Part shown: positions 51,621 to 60,389 of the stretch, in pieces
Layout of the letters: each line of letters starts with the position of its first letter
Numbering within the stretch: position 1 is the stretch's first letter
Source of the DNA: Micavibrio sp. UBA1850
Lineage (GTDB): Bacteria > Pseudomonadota > Alphaproteobacteria > Micavibrionales > Micavibrionaceae
Length of the DNA stretch: 64,000 nucleotides
Reading direction: 5' to 3'
Assembly (NCBI GenBank): GCA_002338525.1
Contig: DDIM01000004.1
Coordinates: 203,378-267,377, forward strand
Translations under genes and position numbers: made by a program
Notes under the pieces: generated by a model
What the model saw: the letters and a program-made list of their open reading frames with translations, nothing else
What the model was told of the DNA's origin: nothing
Database searches by the model: none

Positions 51621-52553
51621 TTAAATTAAAATATCTGGATCAATGATAGTTTTCAGTTCGCTTCCCATTTGAAAACCGAACTGGTCGCAATCCATGTCAT
51701 TATGAATGATTTTAGAGTTAGCCTCTGTCCAAATCTTTGACCCATCGTGACGCAGTACTGTCAGTCTTAATGTTAAATATTCACCGTCATATGTGGCGTA
51801 CGCCCCAATAGGTGTACGGCATGATCCATCAAGCGCACGTAATGCCCCACGCTCTGCTGATATACAATATCCTGTCCACGCGTCGTGCAGAGGGCTAAGA
51901 AGCTCTCTGACCTCGGTGTCTGTTTCTCTAAACTCGATACCGATGGCGCCTTGGCCACACGCAGGCAGCATTTCATCAATTGTGAAAACTTGGCGTGTAT
52001 ATTGTGTCTGATTAATACGATCCAAACCGCAGGCACTTAATATTAATGCATCAACTTGTCCGCTTAACATTTTATCAATACGTGTTGTCACATTCCCACG
52101 AATGTCAACGATTTCTAGGTCAGGGCGAAGATGCTTTACAAATGATCTTCGGCGTACGCTTGTTGATCCAATGACGGCGCCCTCTGGCAATGCGTCAAAA
52201 CTTTCATATTTTTCAGAAAGAAGGGCATCAAATGCTGTATCACGTTTAAGATAGTGAAGCATTGAAAGACCTTCAGGCAAAAATGATGGCATGTCTTTTA
52301 CAGAATGCACGCCAATATCAACATGGTCTTCAAGAATTGCAGTTTCAATTTCTTTGGCAAATAAACCTTTGCCGCCGTCTTTTTCGGATAACGGTTTTTC
52401 ACCGTGTTCTGGTTTCCAGTCACCTGATGTTTCTATGACAACAATTTCTGGTTCCAGCTCGGGATATGCTTCTTCTAATTTACGTCGTACAATTTTGGCC
52501 TGAATAAGGGCCATTTTGCTTCCGCGTGTTCCTATTCTTAGACATTTTTTCAT
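51621..52553 (-). CDS. hemC: Porphobilinogen deaminase
   Basis: HemC polymerises four porphobilinogens to hydroxymethylbilane. The 310 residues start MKKCLRIGTRGSKMALIQA and include VHSVKDMPS, GSTSVRRRSF, IRGNVTTRIDKM, and Cys245 in LDGSCRTPIGAYA, which holds the dipyrromethane cofactor. Normal length. It heads the hemC-hemD-Mic60-hemY unit and is divergent from tsaD. Confidence 0.97.
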   Translation of the reverse strand: MKKCLRIGTRGSKMALIQAKIVRRKLEEAYPELEPEIVVIETSGDWKPEHGEKPLSEKDGGKGLFAKEIETAILEDHVDIGVHSVKDMPSFLPEGLSMLHYLKRDTAFDALLSEKYESFDALPEGAVIGSTSVRRRSFVKHLRPDLEIVDIRGNVTTRIDKMLSGQVDALILSACGLDRINQTQYTRQVFTIDEMLPACGQGAIGIEFRETDTEVRELLSPLHDAWTGYCISAERGALRALDGSCRTPIGAYATYDGEYLTLRLTVLRHDGSKIWTEANSKIIHNDMDCDQFGFQMGSELKTIIDPDILI

Positions 52554-52668
52554 AACTGTGTCTCGTCATTCTTTCATTCAGAAATCAGGTCTATACGATC
52601 CTATCAAACAAATCAATGCCATAAGTTCAACCTTGTTGATTCTGCTTGCTGTTTATTTGTGAATATGC

Positions 52669-53760
52669 ATGGTGAACATGATGATAATGAATGATAATAA
52701 AGTTAAATACATACTTGGCATAGAAACAAGTTGCGACGAAACGTCCGTTGCAATTGTCACAAGTGAGCGCAAAATTATTGCCCATGAGATTTATTCACAA
52801 ATTGAAACTCATAAACAATATGGTGGCGTTGTGCCCGAAATTGCTGCACGCGAACACTTAGATCGCCTTGACGATATTATAAAAAATGTGATGGAGCAGG
52901 CAAAAATAGACTATCAAGACCTAGATGTAGTAGCCGCAACAAGCGGCCCTGGTTTGATCGGTGGCGTTATGGTTGGAATGATGGCAGGAAAAACAATTGC
53001 GGCCACCTACAACAAGCCATTTGTCGCTGTAAACCATCTTGCCGCGCATGTTTTGACCCCACGGTTAAGCGAAGATATTCACTTCCCCTATCTAGCCCTT
53101 TTGGTATCTGGGGGGCATACGCAATTTTTACTTGTGCGTGATGTAGACGACATGGTTGAGCTGGGAACAACAATAGATGACGCATTGGGGGAGGCGTTTG
53201 ATAAAACAGCCAAAATGATGGGGCTACCCTATCCCGGCGGGCCATTTATTGAAAAGCTTGCACATAATTGTGAAGATAAGCTTGCAGCTGTTGCACGTTT
53301 TCCTTTGCCAAAGCCTCTTTATAAAAAGCCAAATTGCAACTTTTCGTTCTCGGGATTAAAAACCGCAATTGCACGCCATATTCAATCTATGCCTGAAGGC
53401 GACATAGGCGCATCTGATGCGCAAGATTTGGCTTATGCGTTTCAAGATACAATCGTTGAAATTATTAAGGACCGTTTGTCTAGGGCCCTTGACGCTGCGC
53501 ATCATGAAAATGGATCTGCTTTATCCCAAATGGTAATTGTGGGTGGTGTGGCCGCCAACCGTGCAATATATAATGCAATCCAAAATGTTGCCTCGCAAAA
53601 AAACATAAGTTGTGTGACGCCACCCTTAAAATTATGCACAGATAATGGGGCCATGATTGCGTGGGCGGGGTGGGAACTTTACAATAAAGGCATTAGCCAT
53701 CCACTGTCCTTTCCTGCAAAACCGCGATGGCCTCTTGGCAAGTCAAGTGTTTCGAACTAA
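52669..53760 (+). CDS. tsaD: tRNA N6-adenosine threonylcarbamoyltransferase TsaD
   Basis: TsaD transfers the threonylcarbamoyl group in t6A37 formation. The 363-residue frame holds ILGIETSCDETSVAIV, EIAAREHLDRLDDIIK, ATSGPGLIGGVMVGM, the metal motif NHLAAHV, LLVSGGHTQFLLV, and the FDKTAKMMGLPYPGGP and CTDNGAMIAWAG regions. Start choice is uncertain among four ATG codons between 52669 and 52687; the last gives MNDNKVKYILG. gpsA starts 26 bp downstream, and the divergent hemC is typical of the class. Confidence 0.95.
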   Translation: MVNMMIMNDNKVKYILGIETSCDETSVAIVTSERKIIAHEIYSQIETHKQYGGVVPEIAAREHLDRLDDIIKNVMEQAKIDYQDLDVVAATSGPGLIGGVMVGMMAGKTIAATYNKPFVAVNHLAAHVLTPRLSEDIHFPYLALLVSGGHTQFLLVRDVDDMVELGTTIDDALGEAFDKTAKMMGLPYPGGPFIEKLAHNCEDKLAAVARFPLPKPLYKKPNCNFSFSGLKTAIARHIQSMPEGDIGASDAQDLAYAFQDTIVEIIKDRLSRALDAAHHENGSALSQMVIVGGVAANRAIYNAIQNVASQKNISCVTPPLKLCTDNGAMIAWAGWELYNKGISHPLSFPAKPRWPLGKSSVSN

Positions 53761-53786
53761 GATGCGCGTCTGATTAAAGAAAGAAA

Positions 53787-54791
53787 ATGAGTAATTATAT
53801 GAGTAACAACGAAAAAACAATTGGTGTATTAGGTGGCGGCGCATGGGGAACAGCTCTTGCGCAAAATGCGGCAACAGCAGGCCGTAAAACAACGATCTGG
53901 GCGCGCGAAGAAGACGTTGTAAACAGCATCAACGAAAACCACGAAAACAGTGTTTTTCTGCCAACTATTCCATTGTCTAAGGATTTGAAAGCAACGAGTG
54001 ATCTTAAACAAATTTGTCAAAATGACATTTTATTGATCGTGACACCTGCGCAATATGTTCGCGAGACGCTTAAAAATATAAATCCTTATATCTCAGAAGG
54101 GCAGCCGATCGTAATTTGCTCAAAAGGTATAGAAATTGAGAGTGGTAAATTGCTCTCAACTGTTGTTGCGGAAGAAACACCAAAGGCAATTTGCGCCATT
54201 ATGACAGGGCCGACATTTGCAACGGAAATAGCACATGGTAAGCCAAGTGCTATGACGCTCGCAGTCAAAGATAAAGACACAGCGCGTGAGTTGAGAGAAG
54301 TGCTAAGCACAAAACTTCTCAGAACATATATTACGGATGATGTAATTGGTGTTCAGCTGGGCGGTGCGGTCAAAAATGTAATTGCCATCGGGTGTGGTGT
54401 TGCACAAGGCTTAGACTATGGGGAAAGCGCGCGTGCGGCTCTTGTCACACGAGGTCTAGCAGAAATGAGCCGACTGGCCTCAGCAATGGGCGCAAATAAA
54501 GAAACGCTTATGGGGATGTGTGGTATTGGTGATCTAATGCTGACATGTTCTAGCCTGCAATCACGAAACTTTTCACTGGGTGTTTTGTTAGGGCAGGGAA
54601 AAACATTAGAAGACATTCTAATGAGCCGCAACTCGGTGACAGAAGGTGTTCACACGTCAAAGGCACTCATGACTTTGGCAAAAAACAATGCGGTCGAAAT
54701 GCCAATTTGTGAGGCTGTATATAAATGCCTTAACGAAAATGTGCCAGTAAAAGACGCCGTACAAGAACTATTAGATCGCCCTCTGCCATAA
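53787..54791 (+). CDS. gpsA: Glycerol-3-phosphate dehydrogenase [NAD(P)+]
   Basis: GpsA makes sn-glycerol-3-phosphate for phospholipids. The 334-residue protein has the dinucleotide loop GVLGGGAWGTALA, SKGIE, GPTFATEIAHGKPSA, the catalytic Lys in LGGAVKNVIAI, and GMCGIGDLMLTCSSLQSRN. A second ATG four codons later is possible. It is cotranscribed with tsaD and converges with a small secreted-protein gene. Confidence 0.96.
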   Translation: MSNYMSNNEKTIGVLGGGAWGTALAQNAATAGRKTTIWAREEDVVNSINENHENSVFLPTIPLSKDLKATSDLKQICQNDILLIVTPAQYVRETLKNINPYISEGQPIVICSKGIEIESGKLLSTVVAEETPKAICAIMTGPTFATEIAHGKPSAMTLAVKDKDTARELREVLSTKLLRTYITDDVIGVQLGGAVKNVIAIGCGVAQGLDYGESARAALVTRGLAEMSRLASAMGANKETLMGMCGIGDLMLTCSSLQSRNFSLGVLLGQGKTLEDILMSRNSVTEGVHTSKALMTLAKNNAVEMPICEAVYKCLNENVPVKDAVQELLDRPLP

Positions 54792-54813
54792 TAAGTTTGT
54801 ATTAAAAATCAGG

Positions 54814-55392
54814 TTAAAAACCAAAGGCGCGATTAAGGGATGAGTTAAGCGTTTTTGCTATATTTCTACGCTTGGCATTTTTTACAAATTTCTGACAATC
54901 CTCTAGGCGCGTAATGGGCTCAGGCTCGACTTTAGATGAGTTCTTTGTAATGTCTTCATCCATCACAGCGAGTATAGATTTCATTTGTGCGGCGGGCAGA
55001 ATTTCTTCTAGTTGAATGGTCTTATTCAGTGCTTTTCTGGCCTTTTTCAAAATAGGGTCTGTTTGCGAATGCAAATCATCATGGATGGCGCTCAGATCTT
55101 CTGATAACTGTACTTCATCAGGATGTGTTTTTTTACACGACTCTATTGCGTTATCCGCGTGGTGTAACGCCTGATCAGTGGCTTTGATCAAACCATGCCC
55201 AATGAAAACACGAGAAATTTGCGTTTGCTTGTAGTTATTCAAATCCTGAATAACCTTCATGGCTTCACGCTTTGATGTGATCGGCCCATTTGACGCAGGG
55301 TCTTTTGCCTCTTCGGCCCAGCTTACTGAAGGTGTTTGAGCAATTAAAAGAGTAAATACCCCAATAGATAAAAAGCGATTACGCAAACTCAT
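54814..55392 (-). CDS. Exported hypothetical helical protein downstream of rne
   Basis: I recognise no family. The 192-residue protein has a signal peptide (about 1-26, ending SVSWAEE) and a mainly helical, charged mature part with AMKVIQDLNNYKQTQISRVFIGHGL and a C-terminal LEDCQKFVKNAKRRNIAKTLNSSLNRAFGF. Only two cysteines are present in the mature part, a possible single disulfide. It lies 41 bp after the rne stop and may be read through from it. Confidence 0.78.
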   Translation of the reverse strand: MSLRNRFLSIGVFTLLIAQTPSVSWAEEAKDPASNGPITSKREAMKVIQDLNNYKQTQISRVFIGHGLIKATDQALHHADNAIESCKKTHPDEVQLSEDLSAIHDDLHSQTDPILKKARKALNKTIQLEEILPAAQMKSILAVMDEDITKNSSKVEPEPITRLEDCQKFVKNAKRRNIAKTLNSSLNRAFGF

Positions 55393-55422
55393 AGAAAACC
55401 TTTCTCATGCATGCATGAAGAG

Positions 55423-55447
55423 GGTGGAGCCGATTATCGGCTCCACC
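55423..55447 (-). repeat. Perfect 12-bp inverted repeat spanning the rne stop codon
   Basis: GGTGGAGCCGAT and ATCGGCTCCACC, separated by one base, cover the last codons (Gly-Trp-Trp-Ser-Arg) and the stop of rne. On the minus strand it lacks a T-run afterwards, so it is not a standard terminator. It may be a processing or stability hairpin. Confidence 0.6.
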
Positions 55448-58133
55448 ATCCTTTTTTCTTTTTCTTAGGCGCTTGATTAACGACCTCATAGTCTTTTTCA
55501 GCTTCTACTGCCTGTGTAGGCTCTTCTACGGGTCTTGTGACAACCTTAACTTCTGCATTTTTGCTTTTTGGCTCGTCTTGAGGGGGCTCTTGTTTAGGGG
55601 TGTCAGCATCAGACTTTTTAGCTGCTTTTTTAGGCGCTGCTTTTTTCTTGGCTGTCTTTTCATCTTTTGGCTCACTCTGCGCCTGATCTTGAGACGCTTG
55701 ATCATCAGATGATTGCTCTTTTTTCGCTTTCGCTTTGCTTGCACGCGCAGACGGTTTGCGACCTTTTTTAGGTGCGTCATCTTTGGCTGAATCTTTTTGA
55801 GGCGCATCAGTTTTTGATGTTTCAGCTTTCGCCTCATCGCCCTTTACATTGTCATTGATGTCTTTTGCGTCTGTGTTTTCAGAAGGGGTATCAGCGTTTT
55901 GAGCCTCATCCTTGCGAGGTTTGCGCCCACGACGGCGCTTCGGTTTATCCTGCCCGTTGTTTTTCGCATTGTTTTGCTCATCAGCTTTGCTGTCAGACGA
56001 TTTCTTGTCTTGCTGGTTATCCTGCTGACTATCCTTCTTGCCTTTTTCTGCGTCGCTATTTTGGTTGTTATTGTTATTGTTACCTTTATTATTATTGCGG
56101 TTGTTATTGTTATTGTTACCTTTATTATTATTGCGGCCTTGCTGTTTTTTAGATTTTCCTTGGTCAGGCTCCACCAAAACAGGGGCTTTATCATTGATCA
56201 AAAATTCCGCAGGCGCCAAGTCGTTATCAACTTTCAACGCCACCTTCAACCCGTGGCGCTGCTCAATACCAGACAGCATATCGCGTTTATTATTCAAAAT
56301 ATAAAGCGCAACTTTGTTTGTAACTGTAATGGTAAAGCTTTCGCCTGGATGGTTGATTGCAAACTCTTCAACAGTTCTAAGAGCAATCACAGCCGTTGAA
56401 TCAGTTGTTCTTGTGTGTCCTAAACCCTTACAAGATTCGCATAGTTTAAACTGAGCTTCTGTCATGCTAGGGTTCATACGTTGTCTTGAAAGCTCAAGGA
56501 GGCCAAATGTCGAAATACGCCCGATTTGAATACGCGCACGGTCAGAAGACAGACACTCTTTAAGACGACGCTCAACCTTTGCGTTATTGCGGTAGTTTTC
56601 CATATCAATAAAGTCGATAACGATCAAACCACCAAGATCACGAAGCTTCAGCTGACGTGCAACTTCTTCTGCTGCCTCTAGGTTTGTGCGAAGAGCTGTT
56701 TCTTCAATATGGCGTTCTTTTGTCGCGCGCCCAGAGTTCACATCAATAGCAACAAGAGCTTCTGTCGGGTTGATCACGATTGACCCACCAGAACGCAAAC
56801 GCGCCTCAGGCACGCCCATTTCAGCAATTTGACTTTCAACCTTGTATTTATGGAACAATGGAATGTTTGCATCGCCATATTCCTTCACTTTTTTAGCATG
56901 TGAAGGAATAAGCATCTTCATGAATTTTTTCGCTTCCTTGAAAGCACCATCTCCTGAAATTACAACTTCTTCAACATCACGCGTATAAATATCACGAATG
57001 GCACGCTTGATGAGGCTTCCTTCTTCGTAAACGCATGAAGGTGCAATGGATTCAAGTGTAAGGGCGCGAATGTCATCCCACAAGCGCATCAAATAATCTA
57101 GGTCGCGTTTGATTTCAACTTTTGTACGTGCAACGCCTGCCGTTCTCAAAATCACTGACATGCCTTCTGGCACATTGAGCTCTTTTAGGATCTCGCGCAT
57201 ACGTTTACGCTCTTTATAGTTGGCAATTTTACGGCTAACACCACCACCACGAGGGCTGTTTGGCATCAAGACACAGTAACGGCCAGGCAGTGAGATATAA
57301 GACGTAACCGCAGCGCCCTTGTTTCCGCGCTCTTCTTTTTGCGCTTGTACAAGCATAATTTGACCACGCTTGACAACCTCTTGGATCTTGTAATTTTTGC
57401 GAAGTGTTGGGCGAGGTGTATGTTCGCCTTCAACAATATCGCCACCAACAACCTCTACCTTGCGTGAGTCCATCGCGGCACGACCACGTCCTCCACGACC
57501 ACGGCCACGGCCTCGTCCGCGCCCTTTTTGGCCGCGTTTTTTATCATTTTCGTCTTCAGATGCCTCATCTTCAGACGTTTCGTCCCCAGAATCGCCAGAC
57601 TCCTCAGACGTGTCATCGGATGAACCGTCATCGTCTTCAGACGTTTCGTCTGTGTCATCTGTATTAGCCGATTTTGTCTTGTCACCTTCTTCAAGCGTAA
57701 CAATTTCATCGTCTTCTGATGGGGCGTCATTTTCGCCTTCATCATCAGAATTGTCTGATTGACTATTCTTCTTTTTATTTTTACCAGAAGCTGCGGCTTC
57801 TTCTTCAAGATCGGCGGCTTCTTCTTCTGCGGCTAGCGCATCCATATATGCTTTTTGTTCTGCGATAATCGCTTCGCGATCCGAGATGGGTATACGGAAA
57901 TAGTCAGGGTGTATTTCGTTGAACGGTAAGAAACCGTGTCGGTTACCGCCAAAATTAACGAAGGCTGCCTGCAAAGACGGCTCAACGCGTGTAACCTTTG
58001 CGAGAAAGATACTTCCTTTTAATTGTTGTCTGATATTGCTTTCGTAATCGAAATCCGCGATACGGCCATCTTCAACAACGGCAACGCGAGTTTCTTCTGC
58101 GTGGGTAGCATCCACGAGCATTGATTTTTTCAT
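55434..58133 (-). CDS. rne: Ribonuclease E, with large S1-domain insert
   Basis: RNase E is the main mRNA-decay endonuclease and degradosome scaffold. The 899 residues start MKKSMLVDATHAEETRVAV. The S1 domain (about 37-280) is interrupted by an insert of about 120 residues: an acidic Ser/Asp/Glu tract (about 115-200) then an Arg-Gly run (about 203-216). The DNase I-like catalytic core (GGLIVIDFIDM) and the zinc-link pair (LCESCKGLGHTR) follow. The C terminus is disordered, with an Asn-rich tandem repeat, Lys/Ala/Asp-rich stretches and a final KKKGWWSR. ATG 58133 has a perfect AAGGAG; an ATG at 58205 is open but unlikely. It lies between a long leader and a secreted-protein gene. Confidence 0.95.
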   Translation of the reverse strand: MKKSMLVDATHAEETRVAVVEDGRIADFDYESNIRQQLKGSIFLAKVTRVEPSLQAAFVNFGGNRHGFLPFNEIHPDYFRIPISDREAIIAEQKAYMDALAAEEEAADLEEEAAASGKNKKKNSQSDNSDDEGENDAPSEDDEIVTLEEGDKTKSANTDDTDETSEDDDGSSDDTSEESGDSGDETSEDEASEDENDKKRGQKGRGRGRGRGRGGRGRAAMDSRKVEVVGGDIVEGEHTPRPTLRKNYKIQEVVKRGQIMLVQAQKEERGNKGAAVTSYISLPGRYCVLMPNSPRGGGVSRKIANYKERKRMREILKELNVPEGMSVILRTAGVARTKVEIKRDLDYLMRLWDDIRALTLESIAPSCVYEEGSLIKRAIRDIYTRDVEEVVISGDGAFKEAKKFMKMLIPSHAKKVKEYGDANIPLFHKYKVESQIAEMGVPEARLRSGGSIVINPTEALVAIDVNSGRATKERHIEETALRTNLEAAEEVARQLKLRDLGGLIVIDFIDMENYRNNAKVERRLKECLSSDRARIQIGRISTFGLLELSRQRMNPSMTEAQFKLCESCKGLGHTRTTDSTAVIALRTVEEFAINHPGESFTITVTNKVALYILNNKRDMLSGIEQRHGLKVALKVDNDLAPAEFLINDKAPVLVEPDQGKSKKQQGRNNNKGNNNNNNRNNNKGNNNNNNQNSDAEKGKKDSQQDNQQDKKSSDSKADEQNNAKNNGQDKPKRRRGRKPRKDEAQNADTPSENTDAKDINDNVKGDEAKAETSKTDAPQKDSAKDDAPKKGRKPSARASKAKAKKEQSSDDQASQDQAQSEPKDEKTAKKKAAPKKAAKKSDADTPKQEPPQDEPKSKNAEVKVVTRPVEEPTQAVEAEKDYEVVNQAPKKKKKGWWSR
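56064..56135 (-). repeat. Tandem 36-bp repeat inside rne
   Basis: Two perfect 36-bp copies encode a 12-residue Asn/Gly/Lys/Arg unit (RNNNKGNNNNNN) in the C-terminal scaffold region. Simple AAT/AAC codon composition suggests slippage, so copy number could vary between strains. Confidence 0.85.
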
Positions 58134-58516
58134 GTGAACTCCTTTAGGGGGAGCAGGCCTAGTCAGTGACATTGCGACGATGCCGCCTTCTGGCGCACTC
58201 CGCATTTAATTCTTTTCTCTTTCGATGCACTCCACTGTGGACTTGTTGGGGTGAGCCACCAAGGATATTGCCCTTAGTTTTTCGATAAGGACCATGATCT
58301 TACATCATTTTCATTTTGTGTTTGACTAGCGAAACCTTAATCTTGTTTATGCTCGTCTCGAGCTTGCTAAAATCATAACACGTCGCATGAAAGACATTAT
58401 CCTTTTATGTGCAAAAGCACAATCTAAAAAAACATCGAATTATAAATTGATTGCGTTTATCTGCTTATGATAAGGTGTACTTACGTTTTCAACGACTGCA
58501 CCCCACAAATTCTCAC
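58134..58516. other. rne leader and rne/amidase divergent intergenic region
   Basis: About 380 bp without a clear gene. On the minus strand the rne leader can form small stems: TGCGCC-AGAA-GGCGGCA, CCACAGTGG, and CTCC/GGAG around the ribosome site. RNase E autoregulates through its leader in other bacteria, so these stems are plausible but unproven control elements. The amidase promoter should lie at the right-hand end; no strong box was found. Confidence 0.4.
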
Positions 58517-59851
58517 ATGCGTATCTATACACATTATCGTCCAATTGGTCTCTCATATTTTGCTGTTTTTATGCTTGCGATTATGGCTGTCGCGGTGATG
58601 AGCTCTCATGCCTTCGCGCAGTCAAAAAACATTAACCTTCGTTTCGGCAAGCATTTAGAAAAAGATCGCTTTGTTTTGGATTTTGCATTCAAACAAGACG
58701 CCTCTGTCTTTACGCTTTCTAACCCTAATCGACTGGTGATTGATTTGCCAAGAGACAATTGGACCATCAACGTTTCGGACACGGTTAAGAAAAGTGCAGT
58801 TAAAAACATACGAATTGGTGATTTCCAAAAAAACACATCTCGTATTGTCATAGATATGGAAGGCACTACAAATGTTACGCAATCATTTTGGCTGCCAGCC
58901 TCCCAGACAGGCGGCAAGAATTTAAAAGATCGACTTGTTATTGATTTCGTAAATGAGGCGGGGGCAGCGCCGCCATCTCAAAAACAAGACACAGTCAAAC
59001 GAGGCGCGCCACCAACGACACTTGATGAAATGCTTGCAAGAACGCTAAGCCAGCAAACCGCACAGCCCGTTACAAACCAAAGCGCCAATAACACAATTAT
59101 CCCAGGGTTCAAGCCGCCCTATAACGCTGGCAACCCAGATATATATAAAGCCGTCGTGCGTAAACCAATGGTTGTAATAGACCCCGGTCATGGCGGAAAA
59201 GATTCTGGGGCTGTGGCTAAAAACGGGCTGTATGAAAAAACAGTAGTTCTCAAACTGGCAAAAGAGTTGGCGCGCGCCTTACAACAAACAGGACGTTACA
59301 ATGTTCATCTAACACGAAGTGACGACAGATATATAGCTCTTAGTAAACGCGTAGAAATTGCACGACAAAAAAAAGCTGATCTTTTTGTGTCTATCCATGC
59401 TGACTCGATTGGTAACGGGAAAGTATCAGGCGCATCTGTTTATACTTTATCCGCGAAGGCTTCTGACGCACAAACAGCCAAATTGGCAGCGCGTGAAAAT
59501 AAATCAGACATGATTGCAGGCCTTGATTTAGAAGAACAAGATCAGGAAGTTGCAAATATTTTATTGGATCTTGTAACCCGAGAAACAACAAACCAGTCTA
59601 AGTTTTTTGCAAATTTGATTGTGAACGAGTTTCAGCAAAATGAAGTGAAAACGTTGCAACGACCACATCGCCATGCGGGATTTGCCGTATTGAAGGCCCC
59701 TGATGTGCCCGCTATTCTTGTTGAAAGTGGCTTCATGTCCAATGCGCGCGAGGCGCGCTTATTAAATGACCCAAACCATCGCGCACACATAGTTGAAGCA
59801 CTGCGAATGGGGATTGACGCTTACTTTGAACGTTTGGCATCATTGCAGTAG
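58517..59851 (+). CDS. amiC: N-acetylmuramoyl-L-alanine amidase with AMIN domain (AmiC type)
   Basis: The enzyme cuts the amide bond between muramic acid and the stem peptide during septum splitting. The 444 residues have a signal peptide (about 1-35, ending SHAFAQ) and an AMIN targeting domain (about 38-150: DRFVLDFAFKQDASVFTLSNPNRLVIDLP). A Gln/Asn/Pro linker leads to an Amidase_3 domain with VVIDPGHGGKDSGAV, LTRSDDRYIAL, FVSIHADS and VESGFMSN, which hold the zinc ligands and the catalytic Glu. The frame opens at a TTG (58451), but ATG 58517 gives a proper signal peptide. Confidence 0.94.
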   Translation: MRIYTHYRPIGLSYFAVFMLAIMAVAVMSSHAFAQSKNINLRFGKHLEKDRFVLDFAFKQDASVFTLSNPNRLVIDLPRDNWTINVSDTVKKSAVKNIRIGDFQKNTSRIVIDMEGTTNVTQSFWLPASQTGGKNLKDRLVIDFVNEAGAAPPSQKQDTVKRGAPPTTLDEMLARTLSQQTAQPVTNQSANNTIIPGFKPPYNAGNPDIYKAVVRKPMVVIDPGHGGKDSGAVAKNGLYEKTVVLKLAKELARALQQTGRYNVHLTRSDDRYIALSKRVEIARQKKADLFVSIHADSIGNGKVSGASVYTLSAKASDAQTAKLAARENKSDMIAGLDLEEQDQEVANILLDLVTRETTNQSKFFANLIVNEFQQNEVKTLQRPHRHAGFAVLKAPDVPAILVESGFMSNAREARLLNDPNHRAHIVEALRMGIDAYFERLASLQ

Positions 59852-60046
59852 GGGGAAAACGGGCAAAGTCACGGGGTGTTGTATATTTGCAACAAAGAGT
59901 TAAGACCCTTTGAAAAACATAAATAAATCTAAAAAAATACTTCTATTTAGGAAGAATACTGTTAATACTGTATTTGCTTTTACCCCTCGTAGTTGGGGGA
60001 TATTGGATTAGTAATTTAACATTGAACCATTACAAAGGGGATCAAA

Positions 60047-60265
60047 ATGAAAAAAATAATTGCAGCAGCATGCCTTCTAGGATCATCAGTAGCTCTATCA
60101 GCTTGTGGTAACACAGGTATGGGTTATGTTGACACACAACCACCATACACAGAAGAGCGCACAGCTGGTTACCGTGCTCCACAAACTGTTGACGTTAACG
60201 TTGAAGTTGAAAAAGAGCCTGTAAGAACAGCAACACCTGTTTTCGAAACACGCGTATTGAAGTAA
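60047..60265 (+). CDS. Small lipoprotein
   Basis: The 72-residue protein has a lipoprotein signal ending in the lipobox LSAC (Cys20), followed by a Gly/Thr/Tyr/Pro-rich stretch and a Val/Glu-rich, beta-like tail (DVNVEVEKEPV). No family is recognised. A strong ribosome site (AAAGGGGATC) and a strong terminator frame it, and codon use is uniform, so it is probably well expressed on its own. The roughly 195 bp before it holds a small CCCC/GGGG hairpin at about 59983-59999 and a duplicated ATACTGT motif, either of which may be regulatory. Confidence 0.85.
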   Translation: MKKIIAAACLLGSSVALSACGNTGMGYVDTQPPYTEERTAGYRAPQTVDVNVEVEKEPVRTATPVFETRVLK

Positions 60266-60293
60266 TCTCTTCAAGAGCTTAAGAATTCAAAAA

Positions 60294-60320
60294 GCCACTC
60301 AGCAATGAGTGGCTTTTTTT
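60294..60320 (+). terminator. Intrinsic terminator of the lipoprotein gene
   Basis: A perfect 7-bp stem (GCCACTC at 60294-60300, GAGTGGC at 60307-60313) has a 6-nt loop and is followed by seven T. Confidence 0.92.
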
Positions 60321-60342
60321 GTGTCTAAAATATTTAATTAAT

Positions 60343-60376
60343 AAAAAAATTGCGTGCCCCGCATGGGAACACGCAA
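60343..60376 (-). terminator. Intrinsic terminator of ettA
   Basis: On the minus strand TTGCGTG pairs with CACGCAA (60376-60370 and 60356-60350), with an inner CCC/GGG pair, followed by seven T. It converges with the lipoprotein terminator, 23 bp away. Confidence 0.85.
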
Positions 60377-60389
60377 ATCTAATGAAATT

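Noticed and set aside
55844..56399. Overlapping plus-strand frames with Leu/Val/Ile runs inside rne
   Set aside because: They mirror the Asn- and Lys-rich repeats of the RNase E tail on the opposite strand and lack translation signals.
57397..57762. Ser/Pro/Arg-rich plus-strand frame opposite the RNase E insert
   Set aside because: It is the antisense shadow of the acidic and Arg-Gly insert; low complexity and no ribosome site.
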